From contig OX419337.1 in NCBI GenBank assembly GCA_948470475.1, positions 25,468,791 to 25,532,790 on the forward strand: a stretch of 64,000 nucleotides of DNA, read 5' to 3'. Below, piece after piece: positions 34,888 to 46,000 of the stretch. The number at the start of each line of letters is the position of its first letter. The first letter of the stretch is position 1. Both the position numbers and the translations under genes were made by a program. The stretch is from Galaxea fascicularis (Eukaryota > Cnidaria > Anthozoa > Scleractinia > Euphylliidae). Below the pieces are notes generated by a model, which did not search any database, had not been told where the DNA came from, and saw only the letters and a program-made list of their open reading frames with translations.

Positions 34888-35734
34888 TTTGAGCAGGGAG
34901 AATAGCACATGCAGTGAAAGCGTTTAGTTCACTTGGATAGTAAGTGAGTAGACAGCTTTCTTTAAACAATTCCAAGTTAATTATCATAAGAATTCTGACT
35001 CAGAACCAATCATATTTGACTGCTTATTATTTCAAGGTTAATGCACTTAGGACATAAGCTTGAAAGAACAACTTATAATTGGCTGTATTTTTTCTTTCGT
35101 CGTTAACTGATTTTTCTAAAAAGAAGAAGATCAAAGGGTGAGACGATTCGTTGGTGGAAAGATAAGAAACTAGAGAGCGCTAAAGCAAATATATTAGAAG
35201 AGGGCATGTTTCCTAAAGGGGGTTAGTGTGTCAGCTGGTGGTAAAATCTGTCACCATTCTACTGAACTTCGTTCTAAGTGAAATGAGACTAAGTGTTTGA
35301 GCAATTATGAGAAGCCATGTTTCCAAAAACCTATTTTTTTTTTACTGTTATTGACCACATCTTTGCAGCTGGCTTTTAAAAAACACATGTAACAACAGAA
35401 TCAAGAATTATTTCCAGCCTATTTGAAGGGAAAGCCTTTGAGGCAGTTTGTGTGTTTTTTCTTTTGAATTTCTTTCCTTTAAAGGGTGAGACTATTTGTT
35501 TGGGGCAAAATTTGTGGAAGTTATATTGATCTGCGTTGAAAATGATGCGATACAGAGAGCTCAAACACTGAAGTATATTTTAATACAGGCCTCTTGGTAA
35601 ATACCTAGCCTATTTGTACAAGAGCTCATCAACTCCTGTTTGTACTAGACTGAGCTTTTGTTCACGAGATCTGTTGACAACGTGTTTAAGTGTTTCTCTG
35701 GCCTGAAAGTGGCGTCCATCTTCTGATTTCTTCT

Positions 35735-36658
35735 TCATACTTCTTTCACGTCCATCACTGGCATCTGTCTTCTAAAACAGCACAAACGCAGCGCCTTTTT
35801 AAACTCTGGAATTCGTAAGGCATACACGACTGGATTAATAACAGAGTTGCAATAAAGTAAAACAATAGTAGTGTTATACGCTTTAACAAAAATTGCTGAG
35901 GGCTTAAAGCTTACTAAATAACTTCCAATAATGAAGGGCAGCCATGACAGCAAAGCAACTACCGATACAAATAACAAGGTTTTCGTCAGCCGTTCGCTTT
36001 GCAAGGCTCTGTTTTGCTGCTGGGTAGCGATCATTCTGTGCTGAAATTTTCTCCAAATACCGATGTTACAGTAGCATACAATGAACAACAGAATCAAAAC
36101 GTATGATGCCAAAAAGTAAATTTGAATTTCGGTCGAAAATAAAACATTGAACATGGAAGAGATGACAGAATGTATGATGCTTAATGCCCACACTACAAAA
36201 ATGACAACGCAGTATGGTCGCCCTGACAAAGTTCGGTGCTTTAGAGGCCAATAAATAGCGAAAAATCTCTCAACCGTCATCGCGACTGCAGAAAGAGTTG
36301 AGCCTTGCCAGAAAAGGATAATCGTTGCGTCGTAGAGAATGTTGAAGTAAAAACTGAGTGGCTCTGGTGTCCACAGTAAATATGCGGGGCCAAAATGTAA
36401 GTAAATTTTGGAGGGCATAATCACAGCCCCCAATATGAGATCAGCAACCGCCATATTGACGACCAGATAGAAAGTCTTCTTTTGAAGGGTCTTGTTCAGC
36501 GCAAAGAGGGCAACCATGAGCGTGTTTCCCAAGACAATCAAAAGAGCTTCCAACACAACAACACTACAGAATGCAATTCCTTCTGCTTTGGAAGGAAGAT
36601 TCCTCAAAGGTAGCAAATCAGTATTGTTTGATATGTTAGTAGACAACATCTTATCCAT
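35735..36658 (-). CDS. Class A GPCR, copy 6, intronless, tail cut by a nonsense codon
   Basis: A 307-residue seven-helix receptor from ATG 36658 to TGA 35737-35735. Motifs: sequons NIS and NNT, GNTLMVALF (TM1), NMAVADLILGA (TM2), ERFFAIYWPLKHR (TM3 end), SWLPFII (TM6), NPVVYALRIPEFKKAL (TM7), CCFRR, DVKEV and stop. In copy 5 the aligned codon is GGA (glycine, in EIGRRN); here it is TGA. Beyond the stop, the same frame continues as RRNQKMDATF... to LSTDLVNKSSV and a TAG at 35647-35645. The ancestral tail of 29 more residues is therefore still readable. All seven helices are intact, so the receptor is probably still made with a shortened tail. Polymorphism or sequencing error is possible. Confidence 0.9.
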   Translation of the reverse strand: MDKMLSTNISNNTDLLPLRNLPSKAEGIAFCSVVVLEALLIVLGNTLMVALFALNKTLQKKTFYLVVNMAVADLILGAVIMPSKIYLHFGPAYLLWTPEPLSFYFNILYDATIILFWQGSTLSAVAMTVERFFAIYWPLKHRTLSGRPYCVVIFVVWALSIIHSVISSMFNVLFSTEIQIYFLASYVLILLFIVCYCNIGIWRKFQHRMIATQQQNRALQSERLTKTLLFVSVVALLSWLPFIIGSYLVSFKPSAIFVKAYNTTIVLLYCNSVINPVVYALRIPEFKKALRLCCFRRQMPVMDVKEV

Positions 36659-37785
36659 TTTGACGGCAACTAACACAATGAAAACTTTAGTTCACTTTGA
36701 TAGTGAGTGTGCAGACAGCTTTCTTTAAAGCAATTTCAAGTTAATTATCATGACGAATTCTGACTCAGAACCAGTCATATTTGATCAAAATGATAAGCTA
36801 TTGTTTCAAAGTTAACATACTTTGTACTTAAGCTTGAAAAAGCAACTTATAATTGGCTGTATTTCCTATCGTCAAGGGGTGAGACGGTTCGTTGGTGATA
36901 CAATTTATCGAAATTCTATTGGTCTTCATTGAAAATGAAAAGAAACTTGAGGAAACATATCAGAAAAGGTCACGAGTTCCTAAGGGAGTTAATATGCCAA
37001 GTGGGGGTAAAATCGCTCCCAATTCTTTTGATCTTGGTTGTAAATAAAATGGAAGTGCGTGTTGGAACAACTAAGAGAAGCCATGTTTCCAAAAACCTAT
37101 TATTTTTACTGATTTTGGACACGTTTTTGCAGCTGTTTTTTGAAATACATGTGATAACAACGTTGGCTGCAAATTTGGTTTCCGTCTGCAAGTAATTTAC
37201 TTTAAGGATCCTAGTATTCGTTGGGGGCAAAATTCGTCGAAATTCTATTGGTCTTCATTGAAAATGAAAAGAAACTTGAGGAAACATATCAGAAGAGTTT
37301 ATGTTTCCTAAGAGGGTTAATCTGCCATGTGGGGGTAAAATCTCTCCCAATTCTTTTGACTCTTGGTTGTAAATCAGTTCAATGGAAACTGCGTGTTTGA
37401 GCAATTAAGAAAAGCCATGTTTCCTAAACCCTATTATTTTTACTGATTTTGGACACGTTTTTGCAGCTGATTTTTGAAATACATGTAACATTGGCTGCAA
37501 TTTGGCTTTCATATGCGAGTAATTTACTTTAAGGATCCTAGATTTCACGGCGCTAGTATATTCCGGCGTTGGTGGTAAAATTCCACGAAATTCTATTGTT
37601 CTGCAAGAAGAGAAGACTGCCGGAAAAAATGTCAATAAATGATAATTTGGATTGCTTCATTTTGATTTGTGTGAGTAGTAGCAACTTGCACTCGGAAAAG
37701 GTCCTGAAACAAACACAACGGGCACGCAAAATCATGATTTATTAAACTTTTATTATCAATGTGGTTTTCTGGATGGGCCCTGGAG

Positions 37786-38350
37786 TTAGGCATGAAAAAA
37801 GTAAAGTTCAGTTCCACTTGCAGTTAAAACAGCAAGGACCCTATTAAAGGCGAAGGAAAAACTTCTGCCTAATGTCCACACTATAACGGTAACCATGAAG
37901 TATAGTCGCCCTAACAATGTTCGATGCTTTAGAGGCCGGTAAATAGCGTAAAATCTCTCAAACGAAATCATGGCGGAAAAAAGTAATGAACCTTGCATGA
38001 TAACTGTACTCGTCGTCTTTCAGAAAAAGTTAATGTAAAAATTCGAGTGCAACCTTGTAGTCCAGAGCGAAAAAATCAAGCCATAATCTATGTAAATGTT
38101 AAAGGCCAAAATCACCGCTCTTAAAATGAGATCAGCAACGGACATACTGATGACCAAATATAAACTCTTTTTTTCGAAGGGTCTTGTTTAGCGCAAAGAG
38201 GACAATCGTGAGTATGTTTCCTATGACAATCAATAAAGCCTCCAGCGCAACAACACTGCAAAGTGCAATTCCTTCTGCTTTGAAAGGAAGATTCGACGGA
38301 GGTGGTAAGACACTATTTTTAGAGGTGTTTGAAGGGGATATGTTATCCAT
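37786..38350 (-). pseudogene. Class A GPCR pseudogene, copy 7
   Basis: Starts like the others (ATG at 38350, with NIS and NTS sequons and GNILTIVLF in TM1). An indel in a run of T/A at 38168-38174 then shifts the frame just before TM2. In the corrected frame TM2 and TM3 continue (SVADLILRAV) to an in-frame TGA at 38022-38020. The sequence goes on through MQGSLLFSAM, ERFYAIYRPLKHR and TM4, and stops near the start of TM5 (TELYFFHA). TM5-TM7 are missing. With three independent lesions it cannot give a receptor. Its 5' flank matches those of copies 5 and 6. Confidence 0.9.
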
Positions 38351-38799
38351 TTTAAGGACGGTCAACTAAACGCAATGTGTGGAAAGGCAAACAGGTTTCT
38401 TTAAGGCAACCGCAAGTCATGATGTTAATTCTGATTCACAGCCAATCAAATGTGACCCACCAGATCGTAAATTGTATCAAGCTTAATATTTAACCTAGGA
38501 AGAACAGACACATATAGGTGTATTTTCCTGTAGCCTACAATTGCTTTTCTTAAAAGAGGCTAAATCAAAGGGTGACACTATTCTTTGGGGGATACAATTT
38601 GTCGAAATTTTATTGATCTGCGTTATCAATGAATGAAACAGAGCGCTTTAGAGCAAAACATGACATGTTTTCCTTTTATTGACCATATTTTTGCAGCTGG
38701 AGTTTGAAAAACTTGTAATAAAAGCATCAAGAATCATTTGCATTCAATTTCTGGTCAAACTGTTAGCTGTCATTTGTTTGTTCCTTTAACTGCTTTTCT

Positions 38800-39460
38800 T
38801 TGCAGAATCTATTTCAGAAAGTGAAATTGGCATCTTGGGGGGGGGGGGGGGGGGCAGGGAATGGATGGAGAAAAAAACCGCAATATTAATTAGGAATTCC
38901 AAAAAATAGATACGAGTTGCAAGTCATCTCAGTTGTGAAGTTAAATTTTTTATAAAGGCGAAAGTCTACAGAACTAGAGTCCTTTCTGCATTTCTGAAAT
39001 ACTTTATATCTTTGATATCGTATTTTCCCTTATATTACACAAGAAAAGCAAGATAAGTCTGAGATTCACATGGCTTTATTACTTAACATACGATTTATTT
39101 TCTTCTTTCTATCTGTGAATTTATCCTCTAAATAAATACCTGGGTTTTTTTTTCTCATTTCTTTGTAGCTGACGTCCTTTTTAACGTTTTTAGAATGTTT
39201 AGTTGTCAATAACTTATTTACATCTGTGTTGTACAGTTTTTGGTGTGGGACTCACTTGAAGAAGTAATAAATTAAATCAACTACTGTACACGTGATAAAA
39301 CCAAAAAATACCATTTGGTCATTCCCGAATGCGAAGATTAAATAAAAACATTTTGTATGAGTACGCTTGAAAACTAAGTTGTTCTCCACCTTTTTTGTCA
39401 TAAGAATCAAATCAAGAAGCATCTGCACTGGTTTCATTATCAATATAATTCAATGACAGA
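38800..39460. other. Gene-free AT-rich stretch with a G homopolymer
   Basis: A run of about 18 G lies near 38838-38855. Otherwise AT-rich sequence with no recognised exon or repeat. Confidence 0.5.
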
Positions 39461-39464
39461 TAGT

Positions 39465-39803
39465 GAGTAGTACTTTCCTGTGGTGCTGTTTATTATGCTG
39501 TACAAGGTGGTTCTACCTTTTGAGTCTGAGGATGAAATCCTCAAGTGTGATCATTCACATGAAAGCTACTGAGCAGTACTTTGCTGTGGTACTGTTTAGT
39601 ATGCTGTACAAGGTGGTTCTAACTATTTAGTCTGTAGATGAAATCCTAAAGTGTGACCATTCACATGAAAGCTACTGAGCAGTACTTTCCTGTGGTGTTG
39701 TTTATTATGCTGTACAAGGTGGTTCTAACTTTTGAGTCTGTGAATGAAATCCTAAAGTGTGACCATTCAAATGAAAGCTACTGAGCAGTACTTTCTTGTG
39801 ATG
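39465..39803 (+). repeat. Tandem repeat, 106-bp unit, about 3.2 copies
   Basis: The anchor 'gag(c/t)agtacttt' starts at 39465, 39571, 39677 and 39783, an exact 106-base period each time. Each unit includes tatgctgtacaaggtggttc and gaccattcacatgaaagcta. Copies are about 90% alike. The inverted single copy near 2.35-2.51 kb belongs to the same family. It lies just downstream of the FBXO11 stop codon. Confidence 0.92.
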
Positions 39804-40040
39804 CGGACTTTGAAGTGACGTTTTTTGTAAAAGTGCATGGTAAAGAACTTGATAACGCCTGAGAGAAGAAGAGGTAATAAATAGAAGGAATAAATACATT
39901 AAGCAAATTAAAACATATCTACTCATAAATTAGATGTAGCACGCGATGGAGGATATATATAGCGTATGTATGTCCTTTCAATAATTTAAACTAATTTACG
40001 TAGTTTTCCTTGTTCCACATTTTACATTACATCCGTTTCG

Positions 40041-43000
40041 TCACGAAAGGCAAAGGGACTGGTTTCCGCCATTCTGCTGCACATGCGTTTCCGTTTGACC
40101 ACTGCTGGCCAATCGTACTGAGTGCGCTCGCGATGATGACACTGACCAACACTTCTCGCTGATCAGTTTACACAGGACACCGCTGGAACCTGCTCCGCAG
40201 TCGCAGAAAAACCTGTACAACAAAGAAATGTAACATTAATTAGTCCAGCTCAAAATCCTGCACATGCGCAATTGTCTCCAAAGACAAAGGATGTCAGAGG
40301 TGAGGGTAAGGAGACAGAAGACGTTACGTTGGAGACGAGATTGAAATTATTATAGAGACGCATTCAACTCGTTTGATTGTTTGCCGTCGTACTGTCTGTA
40401 TTCCACCCTTCCCCAACCGGTAAGTATTACCTGGAATTTCAGGCAGGAGCGTGCCGCCTGGTTGTCCTACCGTCACCCTATTCCGGACCAAAAATAAGTC
40501 ATTTTCCATACCCGTTTTCTGAACTGCAAAAATTGTCATACCGGCTTTGTGGCAGCATGAATTGCTTGGCGTAAAAGCCAAAGCTAACGGAAGAAAGCTA
40601 ACGAAAGAACTGCTAACGATTCCAAAAAATATGTCTTTGTTACTTCCCATCTTCCCTTCTACAAAAAAGACAAAGACGTTTATTTTCTCTCGTACCGACA
40701 AGATCAACATGGAGATGGATAAATGACCCAGCATCGATTCAGGAAAGCTCCTGATGACTTCAAGATCGAATACGACGGTCCTGGTGCGACGTCAACAGAT
40801 TTCGCATCACTGTCAAGTATTACCTGTCACGCCTCACGAACTCCACGTTATGACCGTTGTGACAACCTTTCACGCAACTGGCACAGATAGCATACCCATC
40901 CGATGTACCACATGTAGTGCACCTGATAAGGAGAAAACACTGATCATCAAAAGATAACCAAACGAAAGAAAAAACAAACGAACGAATAAGGGAACGTTCA
41001 GCAGGTAATCGAAAAGCAAGTGAACCTGTAAGAGAAAAACGCCGTTTAGAGGCAAGCCTGCGAAAGGTCATGTATTACCTACAGCACAGGACAACCAACG
41101 TACCTGTAGAAGTCGTGCATTGGGTAGCATGTGTTGCCAGACACCTGGAACAGGCATCGACAGGATTCGATAGCTTTCTCTACCTCACGCCTGTTTCCAT
41201 GAATTTTGTTATCTAAGAAAGGGGAGAGTTAGTACAATCGAAAACTCTAGAGGGGTAGAGAGGGTGAGTTTAACTGTACTTACTGTTAAGTTGGGGTTTA
41301 ACACCGGTGGCTAGACAAATCCCGTCAAACCGGTTATTGAAGATTTCGTTTCCCTCCAGCACGCCACCTGGAAAGAAAAACTAAACAGTTGGACTATTGA
41401 ATAAAAGAATGAAAAAATGGGTTACGAAAAGGCAATTAACGAGGGGGGAGGGGTTGGGAGGGTGTCATCTAGCCTTAAAATTAAGAACGGAGGGGAGGCT
41501 TACCCGCGCTGTTTGTGATCTCAATTCCCGCAGCCCCGCCATCAAATATGCGGTTACTTTTCAACACTGGAAAACTAGCCGTACTGATGAGTACTCCTGT
41601 TTAGAGTTAAGAAACAAAAAGCGTAAGTGAACGCAAATAAACATTTTTACAATTCTCTTTGAACGACAGCTACCAGTATTCATACATGCACGGCTGGGAA
41701 CTTTCAAAGCAATGTCAATCTCTCTCAAGGATAACAACAAGGGAAATCTCCGTTAAATCTCGCTAAGTAACTGTATGCTTACCTGTTAAGGCATTCCGAA
41801 ATATGTCGTTGTTCTCCAGAACACCTGAAAAATATGGTATTAATTGTTAGTGGAAACCTTGACATACGCGAATAGTAGCATTGGTTATGTGTTCCTCGCG
41901 CTTAGAACCTGTTGCATGTTTCCCGCCCTTGGCATCAGTTGCAAGTAATCCGGCGCTTGGTACAATACCATGTTTTCCCGCGCTTGGAACCGGTTACGTT
42001 TTCCCGCCCTTAGGGGAGCCAGCAGATAATCCTCGATTACTGATTGGTTCATTACCGCGTTTAGTTCTGCTGTTATTGTCTAGAGAATCCCGTAAGAGTT
42101 TATTGTATAGGTACATTTTAAAACCCTCAGGTCCAGGCCTTTCAGCAGTATTGTACTCACCTTTTCCGCAGTTGAACACGCACACTCCTCCCTCACGACC
42201 GTGGTGAATCTTGTTTCTTCTGAGGACTGGGTTACTCTCAGTCTTGATCCAAACGCCAGCCATTGCATTGTCGAAAATCTCGTTCTCTTCTAGCAGACCA
42301 AGACCTGGCGAGAAGAAAAGCCACCACACTTCATATTTGTTTGAAAACCTGTGTTAATGAAGCTGGTAAGGCTAGCACTAACCCACTGACCAACATTGCT
42401 ACCCTTGAAATGATCATTTCACTGCAGTTAATATGAAACTCATTCACACGAATATCAGTCGAAGATTATACGAAGACTTCTGAGAGGAACCGATGGTGAC
42501 GCGAGTGCCTCCGAAGCACACAGACAACCTCCCGAAGTCTTCCAAAGATTCATCAAGGGGGAAGAAAACCATTCACGACGCGCGGTAGTTTACAAATAAG
42601 TGAATCGGTGCCTTGTGACAACAATTGATAAAATCCAGTTAAAGAAAACAATAAAAAAGCAAACACCCTACCTCCGTTGTAGACCAAAACGCCGCCATTT
42701 TGTCCTCCCCATATTTTGTTTCTCCTAATACAAGGGTTACTGCCAGACCTGAAACAAAGCCAAGATGATCAGCACATATCTTCTCTTTAAAACATAATGG
42801 TAGAAAGAGGAGGATAGGTAATGAGAATTGAGGGTTTCGTCAATAGTCAAGCACCTTATCTGTATCCCAGAGTACTTGTGATTGAAGATCTCATTTTCCT
42901 CGAGCACTCCGCAGCCTCCATCATAGAAATACACCCCAACCTGGAAAGAAAGCAAAACCCAGTAAATCAAAAATTCATAACAACTTCAGAACACTGGTCA

Positions 43001-46000
43001 TGCAGTGTGTTCTTGAGACCAATGCTCGGGCCCAAATTTATATTGCAAACTACCAGTAAACGAAAAACAAGATAGTGCCTGTAAAAACATTCAGAATTTC
43101 AGCATGTTTATGAGTGAAGATCGGAAGATGATTTTTCTCTGCCATTGTAAACACTCGGTAACCATAACACATGATTACGCAATTTTCGCTTTCCTTGGAA
43201 ATTCCCCCCACCCCCTACCAACCCGCTAAGGCTTTAATCGCACACCCGAGTATTTTAATGAAAAGGCTTAAAAAAAGATTGTAGCTTCTAATAGAACATT
43301 TATGGAACTCAGAGCATAACAGATCTTTCTAACTCAGTTCAATCTCAGACGGTGTAAATTGCTCATTCCATTCCCGATACGTCTGCTTTTTTTAAAAACG
43401 TTTATCATACTTCTTGATATTTATAGTTAATTCTAACAATTTAATAAGGTTGAACGTAAGTTAAATCAGTTGAAAATTACCTCCATGTACGCTATAAGTT
43501 ATCAAGACACAGAATTAAACTTGTAGGTTACAAAGCTAGTTCAAAAGTAGTACTGAGTTTTCACATGAAAAACGACTAAAAGCCTTTTTCTGGTTAATTG
43601 TTAAATCCTACAATTTTTGCAGTTTTAAACAGGACATCATCATCTACAAAATGTTTGTCAATTTTAACAGCTATGAGCCCAAAGTTAACATCAACAGGAA
43701 TGAAATATGTATCACCAAAATAGTAATTCAAGCCGTTAGTTTCCACAAAGTAGACGTTTAGCTTTCTTTCACACGAAAATAAAACTCAAAACATTTAATC
43801 ACCATTAAACATCGTTATTAATTTAAGCTGACCTCTTATTTGTGCAGTTAAATATTGCATTGAACATTTAATGTTATGTTTATAACTCTTCAAACCGGTT
43901 ATAACTCGTTTTATGACAGTGCTTTAACCTCAAGTGCAGTTGTTCGTCCCCAGTCCTACTCAGTGCGTCTCTTTTCTGAAAGACAAAACGGTCGTGAATT
44001 TTCTCAAACTTTTAAGAGTGCATCTTCACCTCGTCAGTTGTTCAATCTTGTTTTACGTTTGTACATTAAGTTTGCAGTGATAAATTAAAGGTGCAGATTG
44101 TTCACCAAAAGTTTAGTATACTTGAGCTTTTCAAGTCACAAAAGGCTAAGTAAATTCGTCCCCAGTGTCTCTGTAGTTGAAAAACTCGCAAGGCAAAGGA
44201 GCGCTAGGGTTGATGGGAACGTTTCCCTCGTTTAACTCTTTACCATTACGTGCGAACAAGTGCGAATTGTCTTGTAAGGATACGTCCTTATGTGCAGTTC
44301 TTTTTCAATGTTGTATGTGTTTAGGTTTAACGTTTAGCACACAAAACGCGACGGAGTGTTTTCAAATTTTATGCGGGCCTCGACAAAGACTAAAACGAAA
44401 CTGCAAATGTAATTTACTAATTACTGGTTATATTTTTAAAAACTGGTACCGTATTCATAACAGCCTTGGAGATTTTAGACTGCAAAACAGTCTTTGCAAG
44501 GAGCGAAGCAACGTCAACCTCACTCCAGGCTTTTTGTTTGAGGAGTGCTCACACTCTTGACAAACACAAAAATACGACTGTTTTTCAGCCTACAGAGTTA
44601 TTAAAATTTTAATCGTTTAGGCTCACTGGATGTTTAATTTTACTTAATTTTATCGGTAATAATGAGAATCTCATAAAAAAAGATTTTAAGCAAGCCACTT
44701 AAATGATGAAAACAAGGAGTAAGATTTCATAAAGCAACACAGAGGCTTCGAAAGTATGTTAAGTAGGTTGCAACTACCCCAGTTTATTTGAAATTCTTGT
44801 TCAGATCTTGAGCAATAAACTGTAGTCTTTTACTTCTCAAAATCACACAAATCCTTAATTGTACATGATACATAACGCTAATCGCACAAAATTTTCTCAG
44901 GTATCCATTTCGTGGTAGCTTAAACTAACCCGATCTAATGTGAATTAGAACAGAATGTGTCAGCTCTACCTGTTTTCCACTGTGAATTCTGTTATGTCTT
45001 AATGTCGGATTACTTCCTGTGCGAAAAAACAAATCAAAACAAAAAAAAAACAACGTGAAGTTTGAGTTTTACCCTGAAAACCTAAGCCAAGATTTCGGTA
45101 GTTGGTCGAAAAAAGCAAAATAAACAACCGCACGTGCAATTTAATTGTCGCACATGCAGCACTGGAGCTAATTACTGTGAGCGATTAAAACTGCACGTGC
45201 CGCAACTCTCGCACGTTCGACGGACAGTTAAAACTCGCACCAAAACAATCGAAACAAATAACAAATTCAAGATAAAGTACTTGTATAATGGTTGCTGCCC
45301 GAAATTTTTTTTTCGAGTGGGGGCAATGCGAATTTCGCAGGGAAATGTTTAAAATTAATGAAAATCACGATTTAATCAATTTGATTTCTAGCTCGGCTCA
45401 TTAGCTATTACCTTTGCTAGGGGGCCTCACCAGCCCTTACCAGTTTTTTGCGGGTAAATAAAGTTACTGATTGATTAATCATATTTACCTGTGGTTATCC
45501 ATACACCCGCTAGAGTGTTGTTGTTTATTTCGTTGTCCTCTATCAGCCCCATACCTTCTTCATGCTGGAAAGTGAAACGACCACAATCAACATTGCACTG
45601 TATGTGTGATGATGAGCCTCAAGGCTTGCATTGTAACCAAGGCCTTCCACTTTATGCCCCTTAAGTCGCCCCATGAACAAACATTGTAAATTGTTTGAAC
45701 CCAGGAGTAAATTTAAAATTGAAGCATGATCGTCTAGCTGAGTGTAGTCATGATAAGGATTAAGGCCGGTACACACGAGGGAGCTTGCTCCTGAAACAGA
45801 CTCGTGGAGCAGATTTGCCCCTGGAGCTTGCTCCCTCATATCAAACCAGTTTGATATGAGGGAGCAGAACTCGGGAGCAAAAGTTTTGTTGTGCGACAAA
45901 TTTTTTCGCCAGAAATCGTTGGTGCAGACGAGGGAGCTTTGCTCCGGGAGCGTGTTGCAGGAGCATGCTGCGGGAGCAAGCTCCCTCGTGTGTATCGGCC

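Larger units (their letters stand above)
33100..38790 (-). repeat. Tandem duplicated flank units of the minus-strand GPCR array
   Basis: A 5' flank unit with blocks like agacagctttctttaa, cagaaccaatcatatttga and gcttgaaagaacaacttata, followed by a distal block (atatttttgcagctgg-like, 'agaagccatgtttcc'), occurs at about 33100-33600, 34930-35400, 36690-37190 and 38385-38740. A partial extra copy lies at 37220-37540. Each copy sits upstream of one receptor gene or relic. Units are spaced about 1.7-1.9 kb apart, which fits unequal crossing-over. Confidence 0.75.

Noticed and set aside
44177..44560. A 127-codon frame in the large FBXO11 intron
   Set aside because: It shows no homology I recognise, and nothing around it suggests exons or a promoter.
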